Source of the DNA: Gudongella sp964575895
Lineage (GTDB): Bacteria; Bacillota; Clostridia; Tissierellales; Tissierellaceae
Assembly (NCBI GenBank): GCA_964575895.1
Contig: CAZNTE010000031.1
Location: forward strand, 1-29,280
Length of the DNA: 29,280 bases
Reading direction: 5' to 3'
Shown here: piece by piece, positions 8,199 to 16,095 of the stretch
Layout: each line of letters opens with the position of its first letter
Position numbering within the stretch: position 1 is the stretch's first letter
Program-made: the position numbers and the translations under genes
Notes under the pieces: generated by a model
Seen by the model: only the letters and a program-made list of their open reading frames with translations
The model's database searches: none
What the model was told of the DNA's origin: nothing

Positions 8199-9677
8199 TT
8201 ACTTCATAAGTTCCAGATAATTATTTTTCGTTATGCTCTCCCCATATATGAAATACCCTGGCTCTAGGTTAATATTATAGTGGGACATAGTAAAATGTAA
8301 ATGAGGCCCGGTAGAAAAACCAGTTGACCCTACAGTCCCAATAATTTGTCCTCTTTCAACTATACCTCCTTGAGTAACATTTAATTTTTCTAAATGGAAA
8401 TATACGCTAAATAATCCTTCGCCATGATCGATTACTATACTATTACCGGTTAAAATTAGGGGCATTGCAAGTGTAACTTTACCTCTATTAGTTGCTAATA
8501 TATTTGTATTAAGTGGAGCAGCTATATCAATGCCTGCATGTATATAAGATGTAAGGGAACCATTTACTGTTCTGGATTCACCAAACTCTGTTGAAATTCT
8601 TCCTTTAACAGGTAAAATAAATGGCTCACTATAATATCTTGTCTGAGAAGAAACTTCCCTTGATGGGTTAAAGTATTTTCTATATTCTGCATTTGCCTCC
8701 TCAGTTCTTGTACTAGATTCAATTGTAGTATCAATTTTTAAATGCTGAACTCTGAAATCTCTTGCTGCAACATCAATGACTTTAGTGACTATATTCTTTG
8801 TTTTCGAGTCTGTAAATTTCAGTAAATATACACCTGGTTTAGTATTATAATTTGTTGGAATATATCCTTTTAGAGTATTATCACTTTTATACCACTTAAA
8901 GTTTGAGTATAAATCCTGATTTAATGATACTTCTGTACCTTCTGACAAGTGATGGACTGTAATATCTAATAAATCTCCTTGTTCCAGATTGTTCTTGGAG
9001 ACAATTACATTTATAGGGAGATAGCCATCAGGAATAATTCCTTGTTTATTAAGAAGTCTATAAGATACAACAGCTGCTTCTGATCTTGTTGCATTTTTCA
9101 TTGGTGAAAACGTACCATCTGGATATCCTAAAATGAATTCTAAAGCTACAGATGAGATAGCATTACTTATATAATCTGGAGAAACTGTATCTAAATCGCT
9201 TAACATTGCTGTGGCTGCATTGAAAGCTAAAGGATCAATTCTACCACCTGATTTTGTGTAAGCATTTACTACTATACTTGCCATTTCTTGTCTTGAAATA
9301 TATTTACTGAAGGCTACCTCAGTCATACTACCATATTCAAAAAACCTAATTAAGTTATTTTCAAGAGCAGACTCAATGTAAGGCATGCCCCAGAATTCTC
9401 CTTGTCTCAGATTTCTAACTTGTAATCCCTGAGACTTAACTATCAATGAAATAAACTCTATTCTTTTGATATTATCATTGGGTTTAAAACTACCATCTGG
9501 ATAACCATTAATAGCATTAAAATCAGAAACTGTTTGAATATATGATCTGGCCCAATGATTATCAATATCACTCAAACTTATAGCATAAGATGGGTTAATA
9601 CTACTTATACTAGAGAAAACTAATATAGAAAATATTAATACTAAGCATATAATATGTTTATTCAACTTTAGTTTCAT
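8199..9677 (-). CDS. S-layer-homology-anchored M23 (LytM-type) metallopeptidase
   Basis: This is a 492-residue exported wall protein. A signal peptide (residues 1-32, ending NPSYA) is followed by SLH repeats at about 35-90, a middle repeat at about 91-145 and a clear one at 158-210; GYPDGSF and GYPDGTF are the SLH landmarks. SLH domains bind secondary wall polymers. A linker/beta domain (about 220-305) and a short helical linker precede a C-terminal M23 domain (about 352-478). Its zinc ligands are His380, Asp384 and His461, with His428 and His459 as the other active-site histidines (HAGIDIAAP, YFHL, GPHLHF). All catalytic residues are present, so it is probably an active peptidoglycan endopeptidase for wall remodelling. 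The start is supported by AAGGAAT upstream on the minus strand. It is monocistronic and convergent with the gene on its left. Confidence 0.93.
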   Translation of the reverse strand: MKLKLNKHIICLVLIFSILVFSSISSINPSYAISLSDIDNHWARSYIQTVSDFNAINGYPDGSFKPNDNIKRIEFISLIVKSQGLQVRNLRQGEFWGMPYIESALENNLIRFFEYGSMTEVAFSKYISRQEMASIVVNAYTKSGGRIDPLAFNAATAMLSDLDTVSPDYISNAISSVALEFILGYPDGTFSPMKNATRSEAAVVSYRLLNKQGIIPDGYLPINVIVSKNNLEQGDLLDITVHHLSEGTEVSLNQDLYSNFKWYKSDNTLKGYIPTNYNTKPGVYLLKFTDSKTKNIVTKVIDVAARDFRVQHLKIDTTIESSTRTEEANAEYRKYFNPSREVSSQTRYYSEPFILPVKGRISTEFGESRTVNGSLTSYIHAGIDIAAPLNTNILATNRGKVTLAMPLILTGNSIVIDHGEGLFSVYFHLEKLNVTQGGIVERGQIIGTVGSTGFSTGPHLHFTMSHYNINLEPGYFIYGESITKNNYLELMK

Positions 9678-9726
9678 TTATTTCATTCCTTTCATATAGA
9701 TAAATCTATAGATTGTTTGTAAGTAT

Positions 9727-9755
9727 ATTATATACCAAAAGACAAATGATTGCAT
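9727..9755 (-). promoter_or_regulatory. Probable promoter of the SLH-M23 gene
   Basis: Read on the minus strand, ATGCAA (9755-9750) and a perfect TATAAT (9732-9727) are 17 bases apart. A GTATATTATATAC palindrome (9723-9735) covers the -10. The -35 is weak. Confidence 0.35.
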
Positions 9756-9780
9756 ATTAGAGACTAAAATGACACATAAG

Positions 9781-9789
9781 TGTTATAAT
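9781..9789 (+). promoter_or_regulatory. Extended -10 promoter of the MORN-variant gene
   Basis: TGTTATAAT matches the extended -10 consensus TGnTATAAT, 60 bases upstream of the start. No good -35 is needed or seen. Confidence 0.4.
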
Positions 9790-9848
9790 TGTATATTTTC
9801 AGCTAAAATATAACTTCAAGGGTATATTTAAATAAGGAGGTTTTAAAA

Positions 9849-10115
9849 ATGGCTGATGGCAAGTGTGATATAAAAAATAGAAAATTAGAGAAAAAGGTAG
9901 AAGTTATAGATGGTTTTACTATAAAATATCATGCCAATGGTAAAACAAAGTGGTCCAAAGGGATTATTGTCAATGACCATCCAGAAGGATATTGGGAATG
10001 GTTTAGACCTGATGGAACATTGAAAAGATCTGGTTATTTTAAAAAGGGAGAGCCCACTGGTGAGTGGATAACTTATGACAAGAAGGGTAATGAGTATAAA
10101 AAAACTCAGCGTTGA
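9849..10115 (+). CDS. Small MORN-variant repeat protein (YwqK-like)
   Basis: This 88-residue protein contains at least two MORN_2-type repeats: DGFTIKYHANGKTKWSKGI at about 21-39, then GYWEWFRPDGTLKRSGYF and GEWITYDKKGN at 48-83. Proteins of this type, sometimes labelled YwqK-family antitoxins, are made of such strands. Their partner and role are usually undefined. No toxin-like gene adjoins it, so I do not call a toxin-antitoxin system. The ATG at 9849 follows AAGGAGG at 9835-9841. No signal peptide is present. Confidence 0.82.
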   Translation: MADGKCDIKNRKLEKKVEVIDGFTIKYHANGKTKWSKGIIVNDHPEGYWEWFRPDGTLKRSGYFKKGEPTGEWITYDKKGNEYKKTQR

Positions 10116-10269
10116 AAAATAGTAGTTAAGGTAAAATGTAAATATGTTAAAATTGTTTAAATTTGGAAATCTTATAAAACTTTTAAATTGATGTTGGATT
10201 TTTCATTTAGCATATTTTAAGCACAAGGTGTTTGTATGAGATGGGATATTTTTTGAAAGGAGCATTCAA

Positions 10270-11481
10270 ATGAAAAAGCTACTGATTGGTTTAGCAATTG
10301 TTATGGTTGCTCTTATAGCATTCTGGCAAATGGGCGGGAGAGACTTTTTATTAGCAAGGACAATATTCTCACCTGATTATAGTGAAGAAGTTGTAGAAGA
10401 GCAACAAAATGAAGAAGTGATTGAAGATATTAATAATGATGAAGAAGAGGATGTAATACTTGAGGAGCTAGTATACTCTTCAGATGAACTAGAATATACT
10501 TTAGAGATAATTGGTGAGGACTTTGAAATACCTTGGGAAATACTACCATTATCAGATGATGAGATCCTTATAACTGAGAGAGCTGGAAGAGTTATATTGT
10601 TAAATAGTGGAGTTATTCATATTCAGACAAGCGTGGAGCACACTGGAGAAGCAGGTTTACTTGGTCTTGAAAAAAGTATAGATTTCGAAGAAAGCAAAAA
10701 AATATATTTATATTACACATATAGAGATGGGAACAACTTATATAATAGGGTATCTAAATTTATTTATGATGGGAAATCTTTAAAGAATGAGGAGTATGTA
10801 TTGGATAAAATTCCAGGGTCAAGATTTCATAATGGTGGAAGAATAAAATTTGGTCCCGATGGGAAACTGTATATTACTACAGGAGATGCTCAAGTTCCAG
10901 ACTTATCACAAGATCTTGACTCCCTTGCAGGGAAGATTTTAAGAATCAACCCAGATGGAAGTATCCCAGATGATAACCCTATAGAAAATAGCATGGTATA
11001 TGCATTAGGCCTTAGAAATCCTCAAGGGCTTTCATGGCATCCAATAACAGGAGATCTATATGCCAGTGATCATGGACCAAATAGTCAAGATGAGATCAAC
11101 AAGATATTACCTGGAGAGAATTACGGATGGCCAAGAGTTACTTGTACTAGTAGTGATGACAGGTTTAAGGATCCCATATCATGTTATTCTAGCTATACCT
11201 TAGCACCATCAGGTATTACTTTTTTACCCTGGGAGAATACTATCGATAATCCACTATATGTAGCAGGTCTAAGGGGGAATATGGTTTTAAAGATAGACAT
11301 AGATACTCAGGGAGATTTAATCAAACAAGAACCAATTATCAATGATTATGGAAGAATCAGAACAATTATTTATTTTAGAGGCTCCTTTTATATTGCAACA
11401 AATAATAGGGATGGTAGAGGAACACCTAGCGATAATGATGATCTTATTATTAAAGTCACCCCAAATTTACCAACACAATAA
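10270..11481 (+). CDS. Membrane-anchored glucose/sorbosone dehydrogenase-like beta-propeller
   Basis: This 403-residue protein has an N-terminal membrane anchor (residues 3-20), a strongly acidic linker (about 38-66, rich in Glu and Asp) and a six-bladed propeller of the GSDH/YliI family (about 75-400). Family landmarks are TGEAGLLGLE (125-134), the HNGGRIKFGPDGKLYITTGD block (His187 onward), GLRNPQG (247-253), DHGP (267-270), NYGWP (284-288) and APSGITF (312-318). Family members oxidise aldose sugars with PQQ. Low-GC anaerobes generally lack PQQ synthesis, so this one may use imported cofactor or have another role. Cys291 and Cys305 could form a disulfide outside the cell. The ATG at 10270 follows GAAAGGAG at 10256-10263. 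It is monocistronic with a strong terminator. Confidence 0.9.
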   Translation: MKKLLIGLAIVMVALIAFWQMGGRDFLLARTIFSPDYSEEVVEEQQNEEVIEDINNDEEEDVILEELVYSSDELEYTLEIIGEDFEIPWEILPLSDDEILITERAGRVILLNSGVIHIQTSVEHTGEAGLLGLEKSIDFEESKKIYLYYTYRDGNNLYNRVSKFIYDGKSLKNEEYVLDKIPGSRFHNGGRIKFGPDGKLYITTGDAQVPDLSQDLDSLAGKILRINPDGSIPDDNPIENSMVYALGLRNPQGLSWHPITGDLYASDHGPNSQDEINKILPGENYGWPRVTCTSSDDRFKDPISCYSSYTLAPSGITFLPWENTIDNPLYVAGLRGNMVLKIDIDTQGDLIKQEPIINDYGRIRTIIYFRGSFYIATNNRDGRGTPSDNDDLIIKVTPNLPTQ

Positions 11482-11491
11482 CTTTTCCAAT

Positions 11492-11519
11492 AGAAAACCT
11501 AAAATATTTTAGGTTTTCT
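11492..11519. terminator. 28-bp perfect palindrome acting as terminator
   Basis: AGAAAACCTAAAAT followed by its exact reverse complement spans 11492-11519, directly after the dehydrogenase-like gene. T-rich sequence follows (to about 11531), so a terminator is the simplest reading. Confidence 0.7.
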
Positions 11520-11611
11520 TCTAAGTTTTTTAATAATGCTAAAGATAATAATTTGAAACTTTAAGTTCTAATAATTTTCGTTGAATAATAATAGAATATG
11601 TGAGGCGATTA

Positions 11612-11620
11612 TGGTAGAAT
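11612..11620 (+). promoter_or_regulatory. Extended -10 promoter candidate of azlCD
   Basis: TGGTAGAAT fits TGnTAnAAT, 31 bases upstream of the azlC start. No clear -35 is visible. Confidence 0.35.
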
Positions 11621-11650
11621 AGTCTGTATTATACTATGAGGAGATAAACC

Positions 11651-12349
11651 ATGATTATGAATGAAAGTTTTAAAAGAGGTGTAAAAGCCATTATACCCTT
11701 GATCTTAGGATTAATACCATTTGCTTTGATAAGTGGAATAACAGCCTCTAATGCTGGCTTATCACTGGGTATGACTATGTTAATGAGCATTGGAATATTT
11801 GCAGGTGCTTCTCAGCTAGCGGTATTGCAATTAGCATTAGACAATGCAAATACCATTGTAATTATATATACTGCATTAATTATTAACTTAAGAATGATGA
11901 TATATAGTCTATCAATATCTCAACATTTACGAAAAATAAGCATAAGATGGAAGGCTATTTTAGCCTATACTATGACTGATCAAAGTTATGCAATATCTAT
12001 GGTCCATTTTTTAAATGAGCCAAATGAAGATAAAAAGAGTTTTATTTTTGGGGCATCAATAAGCATTTGGACATTATGGCAGATTAATACTATAATCGGA
12101 TATCTTATGGGATCAATTATCCCTCAAAGTTTAGGGTTAGAATTTGCAATACCATTAACATTTATCGCTGTATTGTTAAAAGGAATAACAGGGTGGTCAG
12201 GAATAATAACAATTATAACAAGTGGTAGTGTGGCTGTTCTAGCTGCATCTCTACCAATGAATCTTGGGTTAATAATAGCAGCCATAGTAGGGATTGCAGT
12301 TGGTACCATTAGTGAAAAACTAATGAGTAAAGGTAAGGGGAATATCTAA
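11651..12349 (+). CDS. azlC: AzlC, large subunit of branched-chain amino acid exporter
   Basis: This 232-residue membrane protein of the AzlC (LIV-E) family forms, with AzlD, an exporter for branched-chain amino acids or their analogues. The N-terminal FKRGVKAIIPLILGLIPFALISGI and the following ASNAGLSLGMTMLMSIGIFAGASQLAVLQL are typical. Several further hydrophobic segments extend to the C-terminus, and length is normal. The ATG at 11651 follows GAGGAGA at 11638-11644; the second ATG (11657) is less well spaced. The azlD start is two bases after the stop, so the two are cotranscribed. Branched-chain amino acids or Lrp-type regulators often control such operons, but no regulator is adjacent here. 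Confidence 0.93.
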   Translation: MIMNESFKRGVKAIIPLILGLIPFALISGITASNAGLSLGMTMLMSIGIFAGASQLAVLQLALDNANTIVIIYTALIINLRMMIYSLSISQHLRKISIRWKAILAYTMTDQSYAISMVHFLNEPNEDKKSFIFGASISIWTLWQINTIIGYLMGSIIPQSLGLEFAIPLTFIAVLLKGITGWSGIITIITSGSVAVLAASLPMNLGLIIAAIVGIAVGTISEKLMSKGKGNI

Positions 12350-12351
12350 TT

Positions 12352-12672
12352 ATGAATGATTTACAATTTGTTATAACAGTACTAATAATTGGATTAGGGA
12401 CATTCCTTTTTAGGTTTTCATTTATTTATTTAAATGATAAATTTAGAATGCCAAAATGGCTACATCAATCTTTAAGATATGTACCTGCAGCAGTATTATC
12501 AGCATTGATTTTTCCTGCAATTTTAATTGATAATGGGCAGATGTGGTTTTCATTTAGCAACCCAAAACTAATGGCATCAATTGTTGCAATTGTAGTAGCA
12601 TGGAAAACAAAAAGCCTATTTTTAACCATCGCAGTGGGTTTAGGAATATATTGGCTAAGAATATTTTTATAG
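12352..12672 (+). CDS. azlD: AzlD, small subunit of branched-chain amino acid exporter
   Basis: This 106-residue AzlD-family protein has about four transmembrane segments. The conserved TFLFRFSFIYL near the N-terminus, LRYVPAAVLSALIFPAIL in the middle and a C-terminal ACT-free hydrophobic end are typical. It partners AzlC, encoded two bases upstream. The ATG at 12352 uses an SD-like AAGGTAAGGGG inside the azlC 3' end. The operon ends at the hairpin at 12680-12734. Confidence 0.92.
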   Translation: MNDLQFVITVLIIGLGTFLFRFSFIYLNDKFRMPKWLHQSLRYVPAAVLSALIFPAILIDNGQMWFSFSNPKLMASIVAIVVAWKTKSLFLTIAVGLGIYWLRIFL

Positions 12673-12679
12673 AAAAAAT

Positions 12680-12734
12680 AAACCTCATTATTTAGGGAAT
12701 GATATGATATACACTCACCCCGATAATGAGGTTT
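12680..12734. terminator. Bidirectional terminator between azlD and padR
   Basis: AAACCTCATTAT (12680-12691) and ATAATGAGGTTT (12723-12734) form a perfect 12-bp stem with a 31-nt loop, placed between convergent genes. The right arm is followed by T-rich sequence on the plus strand, and an A-rich flank provides the T tract on the minus strand. Confidence 0.65.
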
Positions 12735-12736
12735 TG

Positions 12737-13045
12737 TTATTCTCTTATTTCCTTAAATAATTCATAGGCTTTATTCAAAGCTTCTTCTAGGATATTATTA
12801 CCAAGTGGTGTAATTTTATAGTACTTTCGAATTTTCCCATCAGTCAATCGCTCTTCCATTTCAAGTAAATCGCTAGTTTCCATACTATGAAGTAGAGGGT
12901 ATAAAGTACCTGGACTCATATTGTAACCATGTTCTAAAAGCTCATCAATCATCCAAGCACCATAAAAAGGTTCTTTCTTAGCATGATGAAGGATATGGAT
13001 TTGGATGAAACCCAAAAAAAATTTTCTTAGAATTTTTTCTTGCAT
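12737..13045 (-). CDS. PadR-family winged-helix repressor, divergent from chrA
   Basis: This 102-residue single-domain PadR (s-PadR type) regulator carries the family signature MSPGTLYPLLHSME in the recognition helix, with YKITPLG at the wing and a C-terminal dimerisation helix. PadR proteins repress nearby transport or detoxification genes until a ligand releases them. The ATG at 13045 (minus strand) is preceded by TAGGAGTG. It is transcribed away from chrA with a 127-bp shared control region that contains TGATAT/ATATCA and CCGATATCG palindromes. Control of chrA and of itself is therefore the natural inference. The ligand is unknown; chromate or another anion is possible. Confidence 0.9.
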   Translation of the reverse strand: MQEKILRKFFLGFIQIHILHHAKKEPFYGAWMIDELLEHGYNMSPGTLYPLLHSMETSDLLEMEERLTDGKIRKYYKITPLGNNILEEALNKAYELFKEIRE

Positions 13046-13084
13046 ATTATATCACTCCTAGGGTATTACATTAATAACGAAATC

Positions 13085-13113
13085 CGATATCGAAATATGA
13101 TATGAGTATATCA
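13085..13113. promoter_or_regulatory. Palindromic operator candidates between padR and chrA
   Basis: CGATATCG (13085-13092) is a perfect 8-bp palindrome. TGATAT-GAGT-ATATCA (13098-13113) is an inverted repeat with a 4-base centre. The TGATAT/ATATCA half-site is also found at the second padR locus (28374-28390), so these are probable PadR binding sites. Confidence 0.5.
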
Positions 13114-13172
13114 AAAAAATGTAATTTATGCAAACGATAAATGGGTATTCATTATATTAAAAAGAGAGGAGA

Positions 13173-14378
13173 ATGTACTTGAATATAGAAGATAAAGATC
13201 TTAACCCAAAGAGGGTAAAATGGAAGACTTTTTTAAAGGATGTTTTTGTATGTTCTTTGGGAGCTTATGGTGGGCCAGAAGCTCATTATGGAGTCTTTAC
13301 TGATCAGATGGTTGTAAAAAAGAAGTATTTATCCGAAGAAGAATTAGTTGAATTAATAGCATTAACAGGGATATTACCAGGACCTAGTAGTACTCAAACC
13401 ATTGTAGCAATTGGTCATAAGATGGGAGGGCCTGTTCTAGCACTATTAACGATGTTAGTTTGGGCACTACCTGTATTAGTTGTCATGACATTATTATCTT
13501 TTTTAAGTCAGTTTTTAGGTACAATGAATTTATCACAAGACAGTTTAAGGTATATAGGACCTATGGCGGTTGGATTTATTGTAGTAGCAGCCTATAGAAT
13601 TGGTAGAAAAGTTGTTAAGGATAATTTAACATTGCTCCTACTTGTTATGGGAGCTGTGGTAACATACTTTATTAGAGAACCATGGATATATCCATTAGTT
13701 CTTGTTGTGGGAGGAATTATAAGTGTTATAACTTCAAACGAACAGGACCTATGGAATCATGTTAAGATAAATCCGCCTTGGAAATATTTCATTGCATTTG
13801 CTATATTTGCAATGGGTAGCATATTGCTTTTAGCAGTTTGGGACAATATTCTAATTAGACTATTTGAGAGCTTTTACAGGTATGGTTATTTAGTAATAGG
13901 TGGAGGGCAAGTTGTAGTGCCACTTATGTATAGTGAATTGGTGGATGTAAATCAATACATGACAAATCAGGAATTTTTAACAGGATTTGGCCTTGTACAA
14001 GGACTGCCTGGTCCAATGTTTAGTTTTGCTGCTTACGCTGGTGGTATGGCAGCTCGAGGTGGAAGTGTTTTATTACAGCTTGCAGGAGCAATAATTGGTG
14101 GCATTTCCATATTCTTACCTGGATTACTTCTTATTTATTTTATTTATCCCATATGGGAAATGCTAAAAGGAATCAGGGGAATAAAGGTATCTTTGAAGGG
14201 CATAACTGCAGTTGCTGGAGGCTTGATAGCAGTTGCAGCACTTATACTGATGCAGAGAAGTGGATTTGCTATTGATAATCTTTTAGTAACTCTAGCAACA
14301 ATCATTCTACTCTTGACTAAAAAAATACCAGCACCACTAATTGTAGTAGCAGTAATTGCAATTGGATTTTTAATTTAA
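13173..14378 (+). CDS. chrA: ChrA, bidomain chromate transporter
   Basis: This 401-residue membrane protein has the two homologous CHR halves of full-length ChrA, which exports chromate (or a related oxyanion) from the cell. The N-half has GAYGGPEAHYGVF and LTGILPGPSSTQT. The C-half has GYLVIGGGQVVVPLMYSEL and GLVQGLPGPMFSFAAYAGG. Ten or so hydrophobic segments are present. The first ATG (13173) is almost fused to the ribosome binding site; TTG at 13179, 7 bases after AGGAG (13167-13171), may be the true start, giving a protein two residues shorter. It is divergent from padR and is probably repressed by it. It ends with a good terminator. Confidence 0.93.
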   Translation: MYLNIEDKDLNPKRVKWKTFLKDVFVCSLGAYGGPEAHYGVFTDQMVVKKKYLSEEELVELIALTGILPGPSSTQTIVAIGHKMGGPVLALLTMLVWALPVLVVMTLLSFLSQFLGTMNLSQDSLRYIGPMAVGFIVVAAYRIGRKVVKDNLTLLLLVMGAVVTYFIREPWIYPLVLVVGGIISVITSNEQDLWNHVKINPPWKYFIAFAIFAMGSILLLAVWDNILIRLFESFYRYGYLVIGGGQVVVPLMYSELVDVNQYMTNQEFLTGFGLVQGLPGPMFSFAAYAGGMAARGGSVLLQLAGAIIGGISIFLPGLLLIYFIYPIWEMLKGIRGIKVSLKGITAVAGGLIAVAALILMQRSGFAIDNLLVTLATIILLLTKKIPAPLIVVAVIAIGFLI

Positions 14379-14394
14379 TAGGATTTGAGAAGAC

Positions 14395-14428
14395 AGAGGA
14401 AACTATACTTAGTTCTCCTCTTTTTTTT
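14395..14428 (+). terminator. Rho-independent terminator of chrA
   Basis: AGAGGAAACT (14395-14404) pairs with AGTTCTCCTCT (14411-14421), with one bulge. Eight T end the element. Confidence 0.75.
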
Positions 14429-14486
14429 AGGTATTTATTAGTAATGTAAAATATATCCAATTTAAATACATTTTTATAGATCAATA

Positions 14487-14495
14487 TGATAGAAT
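14487..14495 (+). promoter_or_regulatory. Extended -10 promoter candidate of the MFS-LuxR gene
   Basis: TGATAGAAT resembles the element upstream of azlC. It lies 54 bases before the first start codon and lacks a convincing -35. Confidence 0.35.
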
Positions 14496-14548
14496 AGTTT
14501 TAAATATATAAAGCAAACAATACAGTTCTTGATACAAAAGGAGTACAT

Positions 14549-15973
14549 ATGAATTTTATTATTCGTTGGAGGATATACATGGATAAGAAGAATACTAAGT
14601 ATAACTATATGCTGTCTCTAATAGGGTTTTCACTACTTTTTGCATATATTCTATCCTTTCAATTTGAAGGACAGGTACTCTATGGTATTTTGGAGACAAA
14701 TAACTTAGAACCATCACTATACATTCAGATGTCTATTGTGTTTCATTTTTTTGGATTAGTTTTTGCAGGGAAAGTGGTTAAATCTATAGTCACTGCTAAA
14801 ACTTCAATGATTGTTAGTATGGGAATAATTCTACTAGTATCAATACCATTTTTATTATCCATGACCAAGCTATTTCTTGTAAGTTTGATGATTAGTGGTT
14901 TTGCAAGTGGATTGGCAGTGGCATCTTGGGGCTACATCCTAAAATATACTTCTCAGGGGAATATGAGACTAAAGGTATGTGCTGACTTGCTAATTATCTC
15001 AAATATAGTGATGATAGGAATAGATGTTTTATCCTTAAAGACATCTTCAATAATTGGATTATTGGCATCAATGGGGATCTTATTATTTAGCAGTCTATTT
15101 ATATCGAAAGTTGAGTTACATAATATTAAACCTAATCCTATAAGAGAAAGAGGAATTAACAAACCCTTATTGATATTGGCTGTATTTGTTTTTATAGTTA
15201 CCATAAACTCAGGATTAATGTATCAAGTTGTAAATCCATCATTTGCTAATCTAAGAAATTTAACAACTTGGTATTGGGCAATACCATATATAGTTGCTAT
15301 TTTGTTGTTGAGAAATCTTCCCACAAGTATTAAAAGAGCTAGGATATTGTATGTGGGGATCTTTATGGTAATGGCTTCCTTTATTCTGTTTATGTTATTG
15401 GGAAGAGGGTCTCTTGATTATATAATTATAGATACATTTATGCTTGGAGCATTTGGTGTATTTGATCTATTCTGGTGGAGTATACTAGCTGAAATGGTTG
15501 ATCTTACAGATAATCCTGCAAGGGTATTTGGCCTTGGATTAGCTGCCAATGTATTTGGAGTACTTACAGGAGGAGCTATTGGGATAGGAATAGAATCATT
15601 AGGTATTGGAGGAGCAGAAGTAACTGTTATTGCTTTGAGTATAGTTTGCATAACTCTTGTAATGTTACCGCCACTTAACCATCAACTAGTCATGTTGTTA
15701 AAGAATCACTCCTACCTAATGGTTTATGAGAACTCCTCATCAAACCAGCAGAATAGTATAATATCAAGTATTAAAACCCTTGATCCACTGACCATTAGAG
15801 AACAGGAAGTACTTGACCATATATTATCTGGAGAATCTAATAAGTACATCGCTAAGGCACTAAGTATAAGTGAAAGTACAGTTAAAACCCACACTAGGAA
15901 TATATTTTCAAAATATGATGTGGAAAGTAGGGCAGAATTAATAAGTACCATATTAAAGAACCAATATAAGTAG
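14549..15973 (+). CDS. MFS-like membrane protein fused to a LuxR-type DNA-binding domain
   Basis: This 474-residue protein has about twelve hydrophobic segments (roughly 22-395) and a C-terminal LuxR/GerE helix-turn-helix (about 412-470: LTIREQEVLDHILSGESNKYIAKALSISESTVKTH, shown here only as LTIREQEV, NKYIAKAL and STVKTHTRNIF landmarks). The membrane part lacks a clear MFS loop 2-3 motif, so it may sense rather than transport. This would be a one-component membrane regulator binding DNA from the membrane. There are two start options: ATG 14549 after AAGGAG, and ATG 14579 after GGAGGA, with the same 5-base spacing and in frame. The second gives MDKKNTKYNYM. It is monocistronic. Similar MFS-LuxR fusions exist in some anaerobic Actinobacteria and Firmicutes; their targets are mostly unknown. 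Confidence 0.88.
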   Translation: MNFIIRWRIYMDKKNTKYNYMLSLIGFSLLFAYILSFQFEGQVLYGILETNNLEPSLYIQMSIVFHFFGLVFAGKVVKSIVTAKTSMIVSMGIILLVSIPFLLSMTKLFLVSLMISGFASGLAVASWGYILKYTSQGNMRLKVCADLLIISNIVMIGIDVLSLKTSSIIGLLASMGILLFSSLFISKVELHNIKPNPIRERGINKPLLILAVFVFIVTINSGLMYQVVNPSFANLRNLTTWYWAIPYIVAILLLRNLPTSIKRARILYVGIFMVMASFILFMLLGRGSLDYIIIDTFMLGAFGVFDLFWWSILAEMVDLTDNPARVFGLGLAANVFGVLTGGAIGIGIESLGIGGAEVTVIALSIVCITLVMLPPLNHQLVMLLKNHSYLMVYENSSSNQQNSIISSIKTLDPLTIREQEVLDHILSGESNKYIAKALSISESTVKTHTRNIFSKYDVESRAELISTILKNQYK

Positions 15974-15990
15974 AAATCAAGTTAATTATT

Positions 15991-16025
15991 AGAGCTTTTC
16001 ATACTAAAGTATGAGAAGCTTTTTC
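15991..16025 (+). terminator. Rho-independent terminator of the MFS-LuxR gene
   Basis: AGCTTTTCATACT (from 15993) pairs with AGTATGAGAAGCT (to 16020) with one G-U pair and a 2-nt gap. TTTTC follows. Confidence 0.75.
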
Positions 16026-16095
16026 TTATTTCATCCTTTTTGGGGATGCCTTAAATCATTTAATCTAGTAAATTTAATTAAAGGAGGTAAAAAAA

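Noticed and set aside
9849..10115. Toxin-antitoxin system suggested by the YwqK-type name
   Set aside because: No toxin-like gene is adjacent; MORN-variant repeats alone do not show antitoxin function.
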